Assembly (NCBI GenBank): GCA_021904315.1
Contig: CM038918.1
Location: 8,819,349-8,883,348, forward strand
From: Sphagnum magellanicum
Lineage: Eukaryota > Streptophyta > Sphagnopsida > Sphagnales > Sphagnaceae
Reading direction: 5' to 3'
DNA: 64,000 nt
Positions 46,459 through 60,200 of the stretch are shown one piece after another (within the stretch, counting starts at the first letter, position 1; each line of letters begins with the position of its first letter). The position numbers and the translations under genes are program-made. Under the pieces are notes generated by a model. It did no database searches. It worked only from the letters and a program-made list of their open reading frames with translations, and had not been told where the DNA came from.

Positions 46459-49400
46459 GGGAGAAGAATTGAAGGACAAAATATATGGGATGATAAGCAT
46501 TCCTCAACATCATCCGAGAGTGGATGACATCATCCAAGAGTGGATGCCAACAAGTTAAGCCATCTTTTAGGGTCCCACACCACACCACCCCCACTTACAT
46601 CTTCATGTCTGGTCTATATACTCTCTAGTGCAGAGAGGCATGGGACATGATGAAAGACCATTTCTATAAAGCTGCAATACTTGCTCTTCAAGGCCTTAAA
46701 AGAAGCATCACATTCACAAAATCTCTCTCTCTCTCTCTTTCTCTCTCAAAAACACACACACACACACACACACATGCCTTCTTCCACAACACAATTCCAA
46801 CAATTGTGAACAAAAATCCTCTTTCTTTAGAGAAGCTGAAGTAGGAGCTTCAACTCTCAATAAATCTCGTTTAAGATTTCGAATACAAATGAGCGACATG
46901 GCCTCACCAATGTCCAGTATTTATTTTTGAAGTGCACTCATAACTAACCACTTTCTCAATAACCCTAATACCATAATTGGCTTGTCCCAGGCCCCGTAAG
47001 AAAACCATGGCAACTCTTTTTTTAATTTTTTAAAGATTCTCCAAATAAAGTGAGGATAATTTTTTTTTAATTTTTTTTTTAAAAAATTTCTCCAAATAGT
47101 AACAAAGTGACAAAAACTAAATTAAAATTGCTTAAATTTTCTCCAAATAGCAACAAAGTGATGACAAACTTTTTTTGAGCTATCAAAAAAAGTGATGACA
47201 TTTCTTCAAAAAACCAAAATTCCCCTCATTTTCTTTGGAAACTTTTTGTAAAAGAACCAACATGATCTTATCAAAAGGGCAAAAATCTTGTTTGCTAGAT
47301 ACTAGGTAGATAACCTACCCAACTTTTCCCATAGTGCTGGAAAAACACTCAAACAAATAATAAAAATGAATGGAAGGGAATGGAAGGGAAGGAAGGAAGG
47401 AAGGAACACCCACACAAAGGACTAAAACTTTATGCTTGCAAAAAACAATATAAAAAACCATAATAGTGCTCTCACTTGAACCTAAGATGTGGAAGCTTGG
47501 TTCATACAAAACAATTTAAAAGATGTAATAGTGTTGTGATTTTTAACTTTTAATATTGAAGCTTGGTTTACACAAAGCAATATTCAAATACCTCTCTATA
47601 ATAGTGTGTGATTTTAACCTAGAGTATGGAAACTTGGTTTACACCCACTTATTGAAATGGATAAGAAAGTTAGTTCTCCGGATGTAAGTTAAGTAGTCGA
47701 TTCCTCATTTCATCCAAAATTTGGGGTTGGAAAGGAAGCTCTTCTAACATAGGATTGGGGGAGGGACTCAAGAGGGGACTTTGTTTAAACTATTTCATCA
47801 ATGGTGATGAATAGAAAGTTCTTCTCTAATATGATCATCTTGTCAAGCTTGTAAAGAAGGATTTCCCACTTTTTTTTTTTTTTTCACTTCCATTTTTTTT
47901 ATATCCAAAATGGATATAATGTGGGGGTGTGCATTAAGGTAATTATGCCTACTTCTTTCCCTCCCACTCTTAAGTAGGCATAGGATCCCTCCTCTTCTCC
48001 TAGAGGCACATATCATATATTGTAAAGGCGTCGGGATGAGAAATGAAGCTTCCCCTGAATCCGTCCGTCACTTCATCTGTCCCGTCATCCGTCCAGTCCA
48101 TCCGTCCCATCATGGTCTGTTTACTCGGACGGGGCGGAGAAAACAGTGGAGTACAGACGCGACGGATGCTCAAACCAGATTTAGACAGTGAGTCCGTGTA
48201 GCTCGCCTAGATTTAGGCAGGATTGCATAAAAAACTCTACTGTCCCCTTAGGACAGTCGCCATTTAATGTAAATTAAAGCTGGGGATCCTTGCCATTGCA
48301 CCTACCTAAGGAATTTGAAAAAAAAAATCCCTATTATATTATACAGGGTTTGCTTTCTTTCAATTTTTGTGGTTAGTTATCCCACAAAGAGGATTTAGCC
48401 AAATTAGGCTATAGACCATATTAATGACAGTGAATAAAACATTTAAGAATATTTATGCTTTATATGTATTTGGAGAATTTAAATTATTTTTTCTAAATTT
48501 GGCGATTAGCGTCATTCCTTTTCACAAAAAATGTTAGAATGTGTAGAAAAAATAAATTTCAGGTTGAAACAATGAAAATAAATTTCCCCAAAAAGAACCT
48601 AGCAATGTGGTATATAGAAAGGTTTTGGAAATGTAGTTTGTAGTTGTAATTTTGTAATATGTATCATCAAATACACACACACCTGTGCATTAGGCACGGG
48701 GTTCACACTAGTATATATATATATATATAAGGTGCCTCCAAAAATACACTAGGAATTTTCTTTGAGTGCTTTGTGTTCTTATAAAAAACACTTCGCAAGG
48801 AGAAATCAATTAGAAGAAGATGCTCAAGTTGTGGTAAGTATGACTCAATGTTGGGTGTGTAAATGTAAATGGTCATGTAAACATGTGCAAGGTTTTACAC
48901 CTATACTCACACTTTTTGTAAGATATTTTTGGGTTTTACATTTGCATGGTGTGCATGCATGTATATATTTTTGAAATACATTTACACAATGTCACGTATA
49001 TATTTTTTCCTTTTTTTAATGTGTAAGTGTAAATTATAACGCAATATCCTTAGTTTTTATACAATGTCATAATATTCAATACATTTGAATGTGCAATAAT
49101 TTCATTTTATTACAAAAATAATTTATGAAAGAATGGATACATGAACACAATACACTTTACATATGCATGTTGCATTTCTTTTTTCTTTTTTTTTCTCAAA
49201 ATTGAAGTGACAACTATGAAAGTGGAGTTTGTTCAACAAAAAAAAAAAAGGTTCAAGTGAGCACAAGTGCAAATGATAAGCATGAAGAAAGAATGCAAAG
49301 GTAGGTAGGAAAGAAAAGGAGTTAGGTGAAGGAGGAGTGATATTTTGAAATCTCCTTTTCATAATGATATTGTGAAGTCCCCCAATATCGCTCCCTTTAT

Positions 49401-51496
49401 GTTTAGCTTTTTTTTTAAGGTGTAACTAGTGATGTTATCATCTTGCAACTTATAATAATAAATCCTAACCTTGAAGTTTTTTTATTTGGTTGTTGTGAAT
49501 AATGGTGAAGCCTTTAGTGTTGACAATGTGCATTTATTTATTTTTCCTTTAATCTATTTTCATTGTTTTATATGATTTTACATCATGTGCAAAATCATGT
49601 AAGTTTAGGCTTCTTTTTTTTGGTGTGTGTTTGGCATTTATGTTTTGCATGGAATGAAACAACCTTACATGGTTCTACACTTCCATTTACAATGTACATG
49701 TCCAAAATTATACACTTACACATGTAAATGGAAATTATACATTTATAATTATCCAATTGAGATATGAAAACTCACATACATGCATCACCAAGTTGTCCAA
49801 GTTGTTCGGGTTCTCGTTTTAAGTGAAACACTTGTGTTTCATTAACTATTATATGTTACATTCTATTACTAGAATAAGGATCACCCAATCAATTGGTCCC
49901 AAAATCCCATATGGATACCTAGAGTTCAAACTATGTATGAAATGTTAGGTATATCATGGAGGGGGGATTGGACTAGCCATGGAATTTTACACCCTTATTT
50001 TATTTTAAACTAAAGTTGGTTTTTTCCATCAAGAGACAAGGGACGATGTTGGGAGTGTTAAATGAGTGGGTTTCAAAGGGAATGAATGATCTTTGGTCTT
50101 AAATGATGGGCTAATAAAACAAAGAACTCTTAGTTTTTTCAACTTGAGATTTCACACTAAGGCCCAATTGTTGTGTGCAAATGATTAAATATGATAAAGG
50201 ATTTTCCTTGAGAGTCTTTGGCAAGTATTCTTTCATAGGGGATAATAAAAAAACAAGGAAAAGAAAACAAACAAACTTTCAGAGGGGATAATAAAATAAC
50301 AAGGAAAAGAAAACGAAGAAACTTGCATATAAAGTAGTAGTAGTAGTTGAATTTAGGGCTTGATTTTGGATACATGACTTTTAATGCATGGAAAGACCGG
50401 CCAAAAATTTACTATGGTGTTTGGATGGCATCTTTTTAAGTGGAATTTGACCTCCAAGAAAAGTTGGGCGTTGGCATTTCTTTCAAGAAAGGCTCTTCCA
50501 TCATAAGGAAGTATCTTTTGTTTTTTTTTTTGGAAGGATTTTCTCATTAATAGCCTTGTAAATGGTCCACCTTGTGATTTCTTGAATAATTTCATGAGTA
50601 AAAAAAAATATTGACAATTATTTACCAAGGTTGTGAGAGTATCCAATTTGCAATGTTAACTCCAAGAATTTGGGTCCTTGTGACCTAGATCCAAGTTGGC
50701 ACCCTTCTCGTGGAACTAGCCTTTTGCTAGATTTGGAATTGAAACTAGAATAGTGAAAATTTTGATATCACATGGTCAAGTTCTTTAGGGTTTAGGTTCA
50801 AAAAATTTAGATTCCTCTTTTAAATTTAGGGTTGCAATTTATTTTTTAATAAAAAATTTGTTAAGTTCGGTGAACTTTATAATCAAGTGGTAATTGTGTT
50901 TAATTGTTGAACTTTGTACCTATAGATACCTTTTATTTTAATTTATTGTAAAACTTTGTACCTAAAAAATTTCAAGCATTGGGCAACATACATGTAATGT
51001 GTACATGGAATTGAACACCATATTTTAAACTGGCTTTGGAGATTCTTGAATTTGAAAAAATATATGCCTAAATCAAAACCGAAGAGTCTAAAAATTGGAA
51101 GAACTATGCTCATCAAACCCTTGGTTGAAGAACCTCCAAATAAATCTAAAAGTGTCAAAAACCAAGACACAAGTTCCCTCAAAAGGGCAGAACGGCACAA
51201 CAACATTCATCTTTACATTCAATAAGACCCTTTGATAGAGAGGACATTATAAGAAGTGGGTTAGCACCTCATGCAAGCTCTTAGCTTCTAATAATGCCCT
51301 TGCCCTCAAGCCTAAACCCTAAACTACAAAACAACCCGATGAATGGGCTCAAAATACCATAACTCAGGATGGTGATGGTATATCCCATGTCGCCGAGGAG
51401 AAAAGGATTTGGTGCGATGACTTGCCACTCCACCCATAGTAAAGCAAAATGTTTACTAGCTCCCCCCCCTTGGGGGAGAAACCCTAGAACTATGCA
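46041..51496. other. AT-rich intergenic DNA, no gene seen
   Basis: Includes AAAG and GA tracts near 46430, a CT plus CA tract at 46720-46775, a GGAA run near 47385, a CCGTC-rich islet at 48050-48170, an AT tract at 48713-48729, and homopolymer runs. No domain or splice structure recognised. Confidence 0.55.
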
Positions 51497-51805
51497 AAGT
51501 TTCATTTGGTCTCACAATTTGAAAAAATGTTCACAAGCTTTAAGGAATGTTCACAAGGTGTTATTGGAAAGTGTGAGGTTTTCTATTTATTTATTTATTT
51601 ATTTATTTTTTTTGAAATTTCAAAGGAACATTTTCAATGCAAACTTCATGTGGTTCCACATTTGGAAGAATGTTCACTAGGTGTTATTGCAAAGTGTGGG
51701 TTCATATCTTGGGAACTGCAAAGAACATTTTACTTCACATGCAAAGTTCATTTGGTCCCACATTTTGAGGAATGTTTGCTAAGTGTTAATTATAAAGTGC
51801 AAACG
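51497..51805. repeat. Three diverged copies of a roughly 70 bp unit
   Basis: Units near 51497-51575, 51630-51700 and 51735-51800 contain CAAAGTTCATTTGGTCCCAC, then TTTGAGGAATGTTCAC and AGGTGTTATTGCAAAGTG variants. Unrelated spacers separate them, the first with a TTTA run. Confidence 0.8.
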
Positions 51806-53396
51806 ATAAACCCTAACAAACTTCATTAAACAAAACACCCAACGAAAAGGGCAAAAGAAAAAAGGAAGAAAGAAAGAAGACTTTAGTATGAGCCTGAAAG
51901 AGAGCAAAACCCAACCCAAAATGGGTCATTGTGAATTCATTTATTGGGATTTATTTTGGATTTTTTAATATTTAATCATTTTTAAATTTAAATCTTGAAC
52001 CAATGTAAACCTGGCCACTCTCCAATTTTTTTTTTTTAATTTATTTTTTAATTTTTTAATTTTTTAATTTTTTTAATTTTTAAAATGGTGATTAGTTGTA
52101 GATGGTAATGCCACAAATATTACAATGACACATGTGGTGTGAGAGAAAAAATTCTTTAAAAGTTTGAGACATTCTCTGAGCAAATTTGACATCTTAATTG
52201 TCACAAATGCCCATCAACTTGCAAAAGCCCCCCTTGGATGTGGCCCGCACAAAACCTAAACCTAAACCATCCAAAGTCTAATGAATCTCATTCATTCGGT
52301 TACAAACAAAAATGTACTCCGTTTTCACACAATCAAAAGATCTCTTAATGTTTTAGATTCTTTAGTTGGGCTGGGCCCCTCACTCCCTTTCAGAACCTCT
52401 TCTCTTTTTTTCCTCCTCCTCCCAATTTTGTAAATTCAAAAATTTGGTGATTTTTTCTCAAAACTTAAGGAAATTATTCAAATTTATGCTAGAAAAACAA
52501 ATTTCCCAAAATTTTCCCAATCTTTTTTGTTAGAGAAACAACAGAATTTGTTGAACAAAAGAAAAACCCTAAACCCTTCCTCCCTCTTTCCCCATAAACC
52601 CTAAACCCTTTTCCCTCTTCCATGGATTCAGAGAATCTCTCATCTTTGGCAAAATGGTATAAATAGACATATATTTGAAATATTAGGATTTTAAATTTAA
52701 AAAATTGCATGATATTTGTCAAAATGATATTATTCCAAAGTTTGTTAACTAAATTGCCTCACAATAATAGATTGCAGTAATTCTTCAATGTTTTCTTTTA
52801 AATATTGGGTGGGGTAAACTAGCATTTGTAACGAGAAGTTAATTAGGCTAGTTAATTAGGCTAGCCTTTCATCTATGCTATTTTGTTTGCAATCTTGACT
52901 TGGGGTGTGGTATTATTATTTTACAACACAAATTCTTATGATATAGGTAAATCCTAAAACCCTAAACCTAGAAGACAATTTTATCATTGAAATTAGTTTA
53001 TATTTCACTTCACAACAATGATGATGGGGGGGGGGGGGGGTGTTGGGGTTAATGCAAAAAAAAAAACTTACCCTAAAAACCCTAAATCTAGAAGTCACTT
53101 TTTTATTCAGCAATAATCTATATTACTCATGCACTCATGAGAGAAATTTGCAAAACAATTTGTAATAATATTTAGAGTTAGAGATACAAAAGGAATTTGC
53201 ATGGCTCCCATTAAAATTGGGCCAACATTCTAGTAATGATATATAACTTATAATCAAGTACACACTCGGTGGGTAATGGTGATGGGAGGAGACCCTGGGC
53301 CATGTGGGCATGTCTGGGCGTCAAGGTGTGCCCACACCCGCCTGGTGCAAGCATGTTACACCCATCATACTTTCAAGACATCAAGTCCTATTAGGG
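51806..53396. other. AT-rich intergenic DNA
   Basis: TTTTTAAT-rich runs near 52030-52080, a doublet of CCCTAAACCC phrases near 52565-52610, and a 15-base G run at about 53027-53041. No gene seen. Confidence 0.5.
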
Positions 53397-53562
53397 CTTT
53401 TCGGATGAATTCAATTCCAATCATGTAAGTTAGGGTGATTTAGTTAGTACTTTTTTGGATGAATTCAATCCCAATCATGTAAGTTAGGGTGATTTAGTTA
53501 GTACTTTTTTGGATGAATTCAATCCCAATCATGTAAGTTAGGGTGATTTAGTTAGTACCCCA
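53397..53562. repeat. Three tandem copies of a 54-57 bp unit
   Basis: Each unit reads TTGGATGAATTCAATCCCAA, then TCATGTAAGTTAGGGTGATT, then TAGTTAGTAC. Copies two and three are essentially identical and copy one differs at a few bases, suggesting recent expansion. Confidence 0.93.
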
Positions 53563-56324
53563 TAACTAACCCTCGTGAGAATCTTGACTCTTGGGTTGAT
53601 TGTCAAGGTCGCAAGTTATACAACCCATATGTAACCTTTGACCTTCGTTTCATTAGCAACCTAGTACCTAATGAGCACAAGGTATACCAACCACCCTGGG
53701 TTCACATTGGCTCAATGATTCACTAACCCTTAGCTTCTTGGATGAAGATTTTATATAATCGCTCTCTTTTTGGATGAAATGTGGATGAAAAATGGATGAA
53801 AAAGGGCATCTTGATCATCACGAGAGATGGTTATGGGTTGAGTAACTGGTGAGAGCATGTTGGTTATCGTTAGTTAATCGTCGTCCCAATGAACTGTCAG
53901 GAAACTTTGCATGCTTTCACGGGTTTACCTAGTCCAAATCTGAACTAAATATCATGGGCAATCTTTTCACCTCAAAATTCGGATTCGTGCATATATGGAG
54001 ATTTTCATGTGGATTCTACCCTGCATAACTAGCTGCAAAAGCTCCGCATATATTTTGGGTGAATACTACGGTGTACAAGCCAATTTGGGTGATTGATTGA
54101 TGGCCCCCAAATTGAAATCAAATAAAAAATAAAATACCTAAACCCTAAACCCTAACTTAGTTTGGTGCCATGGTTTATATCATTACTTCATGTGTTAATT
54201 GATGGTGTGGTATAGGAGGATTGTTTTTTTTTTGTAAGAGCTCTACTACTTACTTATAGAGTGAAAAAGGTCATCAACATATTCCACAACCAAAAATCAA
54301 AAGTTCTCCATCTACTACAATGCCTTCCCAATTAAATTATTGACCGGCGTCAAATCATCAATTGAGTGAGGATGGTTAGTGAGCTTTGAACCAATATGTT
54401 GGGCAAGTTGGTATATTTAAAAAATTGTTAGATTTGAACTCAAAGACCTTGATTTAGCTCTAGCATGGGGAATATTGATTTTGCAATTATTTTAGAAATA
54501 ATTTAGTTGGATTTTGTAATTTCTTTTACCATGGTTCCAATGTGGGTGCTCATTAGCCAAGCTCATCATCATGGACCTATTAGAAAAATCCTCATTGTGC
54601 TTTCAATACTATGGTCATTTGACAATAAAGGTGGCTTATTTTAAGCATAATACTTTCGGTATCTTAGATGTTGGTTGTAGAATAATACCTTGTACTGAAT
54701 ATTTTAATTATTTTCTTTGATTTTTTTTCAAAATATAATTAAATATTTGTCGAAAAATTGCCAAATCTATCATCCTACTACCCTAGTTGAAAAACCACAA
54801 CACACTAATGAGAATTAGCCCAATTCAATTTCATTATGTAAGACTCTCAACTTTTAGGCCCCCTTCACACTAGAGCTTGAAAGCCCATGACCATTGAAAT
54901 AGAAAACATGTGATTCCAATAAGAAAACAAATTGTCAAGGTATAAATTCACTTTACACAAAGCTTGAAAGCTTGAGGGACCAACGAAATGGAGGTGGATG
55001 AAAACTTGAGATGGAATCTTAAATTGTAGCTTATGGGAAATGTTTCTTGATTTAACGGACTTTGCACAAAGTCCATTGACCCATGAGCCCAAAAAACATG
55101 ATTGATCTAAAATTTTACTATTTTTTAATTTTTGAATAATATCACCAATAGTTTAAACCCTAATATTAGCCTAGGTCAAAAATGTCAAAAAAAAACATAG
55201 GTATGCCCCAAAAAAATTCTTCTAGCCAAGAAGGTGACAACGCAACATGCCCCAAGGCCCATGTTTTTTTTTTATTTTAGGAAAGGTGGGGATGCTAGAT
55301 TTTTGTTGTTCCTATTGTGTTCCCACTATGTCCTTACAAGTTCTCACTAAGTTCTCAAAGTTCCCAATGTGTTCCCCAACACCTTCCCAATTGCTCATTG
55401 CTTCATCCCATATTCTTTGCCATAAGTTCTACTCTTGAAAACCTATATTTACGGCCAAAATGAGTCTATTTTGAGACTATCCAAAGTTTGATTTTTATTT
55501 GTTTTTATGATGGATCAAACAAAGATGCCCATCACGTTAATAATAATAAAAATCAATGAAACTTTTTTGAAGGTTCCCGCAACTAATTAATATGAATCAC
55601 AATATACTAGCATGTTAAGCTACCTTAGCAAAGTCTTTCATCACTTTACTATTAAAAACCATTCTTTAGATTTCAAGTTTCAAGTTAGAAAACAATATTT
55701 ATACAAAAGTTAACCCATTTTGGTTCCATTCTAATGTTAAGGTACCTCAAACATGTCTATTTCCACTTTACACTACACACAAGAAGCCAACTCCCACACT
55801 TAAAATAATTATTTAATTTCCTTGAGACAGCCTTTGAATGAGTTTTGAGACCTCTCAAAGATTTCCATGGTTATGGGCCCTCCTCCCTCACCATAGTGTA
55901 AAAGGGGGGACTAACTCTTTTATGAGCTGACCCATTTCTTCTCTATTATAACTTTAGTGGCTCTTCCTTCCCATAGGGAAAAAGCCTTGGCATCTATCGA
56001 TGTAAGATTTGGGCCTAAACTTTGGGTTCAAACTTGACCCAACTAGAGTAATATGTGTGTCCCCCCTGTGATGGATGGACATGTTCCATACAAGTAAGTG
56101 CATGCATGGGGATGAGAAGTTCTAAATGAACTTGCCATAAAGGGCGGAATCATTGTGTAACAACAACAACAAGGAGCTCCTTCCTTGCTTGCTTCCTTCC
56201 TTCCTTGTTGTTTTATAGTTGTTCATCATGCATGTGGTGCATGTTTTGTGACTTTGTTAGTGTTGGGTCCCGATCTAGAAAATCCAACTTATACAATGTT
56301 GGGTCCCAAAGACAACTTATTCCA
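53563..56324. other. Intergenic DNA, no gene seen
   Basis: AT-rich with short frames only. CCTAAACCCTAAACCCTAA occurs near 54138. A CTTGCTTCCTTCC run lies near 56188. Confidence 0.5.
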
Positions 56325-56500
56325 GTTTTTTTTTTTATAAATAAAAAATTTATTGTGGAAAGGAATGAATAAACAAACCATCCCATCTCGCCCATGTTCT
56401 TAGACTAGGGGTTTTTTTTTTAATAATAATAAATTATTGTCCAAAGGAATGATATATATATAAAACAAACCATACCATCCCACCCATGTTCTTAGTCTAA
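56325..56500. repeat. Tandem duplication of about 90 bp
   Basis: Two copies share a poly-T run, ATAAAT and ATTGTGGAAAGGAATGA-like text, AAACAAACCATCCCATC and GCCCATGTTCTTAG. The second copy has gained a TATATATA insert. Confidence 0.85.
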
Positions 56501-57068
56501 GTGTTCTTAGCCTACATACACTACTTACTACTCACGGGTTGAGAGATTCTTGTTCATCCATCTCTCTCTTTTCTCTTTCTCTGTGCATGAGTGCTCTTCA
56601 GCAAAGCAGAGTTCTGATTGTGGTCGGATGTCTTGACATGTTTCCCAAAGACTCATATCACATAACTAAGATTTGCTGATCAAATTCGCATGGGGACCTG
56701 ATCAAGAATCAGAGCTATCCCGGACCCCTATATTAGAAGTGGGATCCCACTTGTACCCTAACAAATTTTCAACATTATAAAAATAATAAAAATATAAAAA
56801 TAAAAGAGTCGCCCACCTAGCCACCAGCCCGCCCGCCCACCTGCCCCCAAGAATCGAATCTATGTATTTTGGGACTCTACCCAATTTCGAGATTTGATAA
56901 TGAAAAAGCGAGGAGGAAGTTGTCTAGTGTGTGTGAGTTTCAAACCACTTCAAAAACAATTGAAACACAAACGGCCAAACAATGAAGGGAAAAAACAAAG
57001 GGTCAAAATAAAAAGAAAGAACGATTAACAACAAATGTAGTTTTTGGAGCACTGCCCAAGAAGTGCTT

Positions 57069-57092
57069 GGGTTTAGGGTTTAGGGTTTAGGG
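57069..57092. repeat. Short interstitial telomere-type repeat
   Basis: Three TTTAGGG heptamers in tandem, preceded by GGG. TTTAGGG is the usual plant telomere unit. The array is too short to mark a chromosome end. Confidence 0.9.
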
Positions 57093-59411
57093 CAGTGCGG
57101 CTCCACCTTGCCCTGCCTTGGCCCGCCCCCCCTTCTTCTTCTTCTTCTTCTTAGTTGAACTGGTACATTTCACTTGGACAAGTTGACGGTACATTTCACT
57201 AGGACAAACAAGTTGCTTACATTTCACACCCAAACAAAGTTTGCATTGGGGGTGGGTTTAGACTGGCATCTTTGCAGTTGTGATTTGTATTAACCCAATA
57301 GAGTTATCCTTAAAGTAACCCTGTCTTCACCCTGTCTTCACCCTGTCTTTGGGCCTCCTTTCACCCCCTATCCCCTCTTTCAGTGGTATCCGCAAAGTAA
57401 AGACAAGACATTTTAATAAAACTCAGTTTGAATCGCTGCAACTTAGAAGTATGAAATGCTGATACTCAGCATCTAATGCACAAGATTTCGAGACTAATTA
57501 TAGTAGTTGTACAGTTGGGAGCAGTGAAAATATATGTAGCAGCAGTGGGGGCGCTCAGGAAAAAGAAGGAAAGACAGGATGAAACTCAGTTTACTAACAA
57601 AATTGATGGTTTTCTGAGTCTCATCCCCCGTTGAATGCTAACGTACTTTATTGCAGGGTCTTTTTCTTTTTTTTAAAATCTCACCCTGTGTATGACCAAA
57701 CTCAAGGTTATAGTGCTGTGTTTTTCTTACTTTACGGATAACTCTAATGTGACAAATTTTTGGGGTTCAGTCTGTTCTCTCTGGCTAACAAACAAAATCT
57801 ACTAGGTACCCTAAGCCAAGGGCCGACTGAGTTAATGTCAGGTTTCCAACTTGGTAACCTACCTTGTGAAACCAGCTCCCTGTAAGTATAGGTAGGTAGG
57901 TAGGTAGGTAGGTCAGTACAACAACAACAAGTGGCTGCTACTAAGTAAATATGTGCCTGTTCTTTGGTCCAGTAGTTAGTACCTAGTTTAAGGGTTAAGG
58001 GGTTAAGTGTTAGTGGGTTAAGGGTTAATAGCTAGATACCTAGTAGAACCCAGTAACTGAGTTAATTAGGTATCTTGAAATCCAATGGCAAAGTAAATTT
58101 CCCTGTCACTCAAAATCTCCATTTAAGAGTGTCAATTTGCTTGTTTAGGAATTACCCATGGTTACCAATTTCGCCGATTACATATTTTTGGTAATACCCA
58201 CCTCTTATGCATATGCATAGGGGTTGGTTTTGGAATACCAACACGATAACTAACCCCGTGTATAATTGTCAAGGTAGGGTTTTTAGGTGAAACTTAACCC
58301 GCGAAATGGAACTCTTCAAAGTTTAGCACAATTGTCAATCCACTCCAATGAATTTTGAGTTAAAAGGCGAGTTGGAAAGTGGAGCGAAAATTGGATGTGC
58401 AACCCAATGAAAAATGTAGTTCAACCATTTTAATGTTTAAGGATTTGAGAACTTGTTGGGACAACAATACATGCAAGTGTATGATGGGTTTTTTCTTTTC
58501 TTTTCATCAAAACAATACCTTGCCCATAAGGGTCCTTTTGAGTCTTGGCCAATGTTGGGCAGGTATATCCATTTTAATATATCAGTTGAATCAGGGTAAA
58601 TGCAAGTTTTCCAAACAAAATCAGCTAGGTAAAGATAAATATGGCTTTAATTTTTTCAAATTAGGTGAAGGTAAATGATGAACATTTTATCTTATTCGCA
58701 AGGTAAGGGTATGGATAAACATTTCATCATTTCTTCTATACATATCATGTGGGTATAAGTGTGAGGTTTTTAAAAAAATACACAAGTATGGCACATTTCA
58801 AAGCGAAAACAACAAGCATGCAATTGGCATTGCAAACATGAACACATGAAACGTCAAAATATCCCTTCCAAAAATTAACCAAATCTAATGAAATCAATCG
58901 ATAGGGTTAAGAATATATTCAAAGCATTTTTACAATATAAAACAATACAAAATTTGAAGGCATTGCAACAACATATGGTAAAAGGATTTTTTTTCCAAGG
59001 TAATAATTAATGTAATGAATTTTTTTTAAATGCCAAAACCCAATATATTCAATATTTAGTCGCCATAATTTGAACAAATGCATAAAATAACCACACACAT
59101 TGGCAAATACTACAAAACAATTTTGGCATTATATACCCTCTAATTACCCTCTTCAAAACGATTATGCTCCCCCAAGTAAAGGTAAACCTGAACTATATGT
59201 TATAGCCACTAAGTAAAATAAAGACATGATAAATCTGAAATATTTACCGATTAAGTAGGGCAATGAAAGGGGTAACCAAAAATATTCACTAGTGAAGTGA
59301 ATGTATGTATTTATCCTGTTATATACCCATAAATATATCAAGGGTATATATTTCAAGGGTATACCCTAAAACCCTAATCCCTAAACCCAGGGTCAAACTC
59401 TATATTTATAT
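57093..59411. other. Intergenic DNA, no gene seen
   Basis: Contains CTT and CCCTGTCTTCA triplet arrays (57130-57155, 57321-57352), a TAGG microsatellite at 57888-57912, and GGGTTAAGGGGTTAAG-like text near 57990. No coding pattern. Confidence 0.5.
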
Positions 59412-59745
59412 ATACAAGACCAACACTAGTTAGTACATTAGTACCGGGGAGGTTAGTTTTAGACATGGTTTCCCACTAACGGTTAACGGATTGACCAATG
59501 AGGAGGGTTCGGAGTTTAGACTCTGGTACACCGGTCTCCAGACCAGTGTGAAAACCCTATATACCAAACCAACCGTGGTTAGTACATTAGTACTCGAGAT
59601 ATTGGTTTCAGACTTGGTTTCCCACAAACGGGTAACAATTTGACATACAAGGGGGAGGGTTCAGACCCCGGTTTAGCCGATCAAGGCTCAAACCCTATAT
59701 ACCAGACCAACCCTGGTCAGTACATGATTTAGTGGTCGAGTGTGG
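59412..59745. repeat. Tandem repeat, 2.3 copies of about 140 bp
   Basis: Copies start near 59412, 59561 and 59700 with ACCAACCCTGGTTAGTACAT and share GGTTTCCCAC, GGGTAAC, GGAGGGTTC and AAAACCCTATATACC. Divergence is moderate. Confidence 0.85.
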
Positions 59746-60158
59746 AGCCGAATTTGGAAGGCACGATTTCAATGGGTGAATACATATTGGTTGCATCTCT
59801 GCTAGTTTGTCCATTGAGTTCGAACATGGGTTGGGGGCCCGGTGGTCCCAATTCCAAATAATTTGTTATGTTATTATTTCATGTCGGATGTACAAAACAC
59901 ACACACACACACATTCTGTTGTTGAGTTAAGAAATTGGACTAGACAATTTGATCTCCAAGGTTTTTTTTCAACCCGTATAGTGTAGCTTTAAGGGATTTT
60001 GGCCCCTAGGTAAAAGGTCTAATTTTCAATATGAGGATTTTTGAAAGATGATATATTTTGGCTTGTGTTGAAACTTGAGATTAATAGTTATTATAGAGTT
60101 ATAATAATATCTTGAAGGATTTTGGTTTCTTTTCGGAGGATTTTTTTTGAAGTTTAGG

Positions 60159-60164
60159 TTTTTT

Positions 60165-60195
<31 letters not shown>

Positions 60196-60200
60196 GGGGG
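60159..60200. repeat. Abutting poly-T and poly-G runs
   Basis: Sixteen T followed by 26 G with no interruption. The G run could form a G-quadruplex. Its exact length is the kind of thing sequencing gets wrong. Confidence 0.85.

Noticed and set aside
48762-48974. A possible exon LEEDAQVV ending at a GTAAGT donor
   Set aside because: A single short open segment with a good donor but no acceptor, partner exon or family resemblance.
57069-57092. A chromosome end or telomere
   Set aside because: Only three TTTAGGG units are present, with unique sequence on both sides; it is an interstitial fragment.
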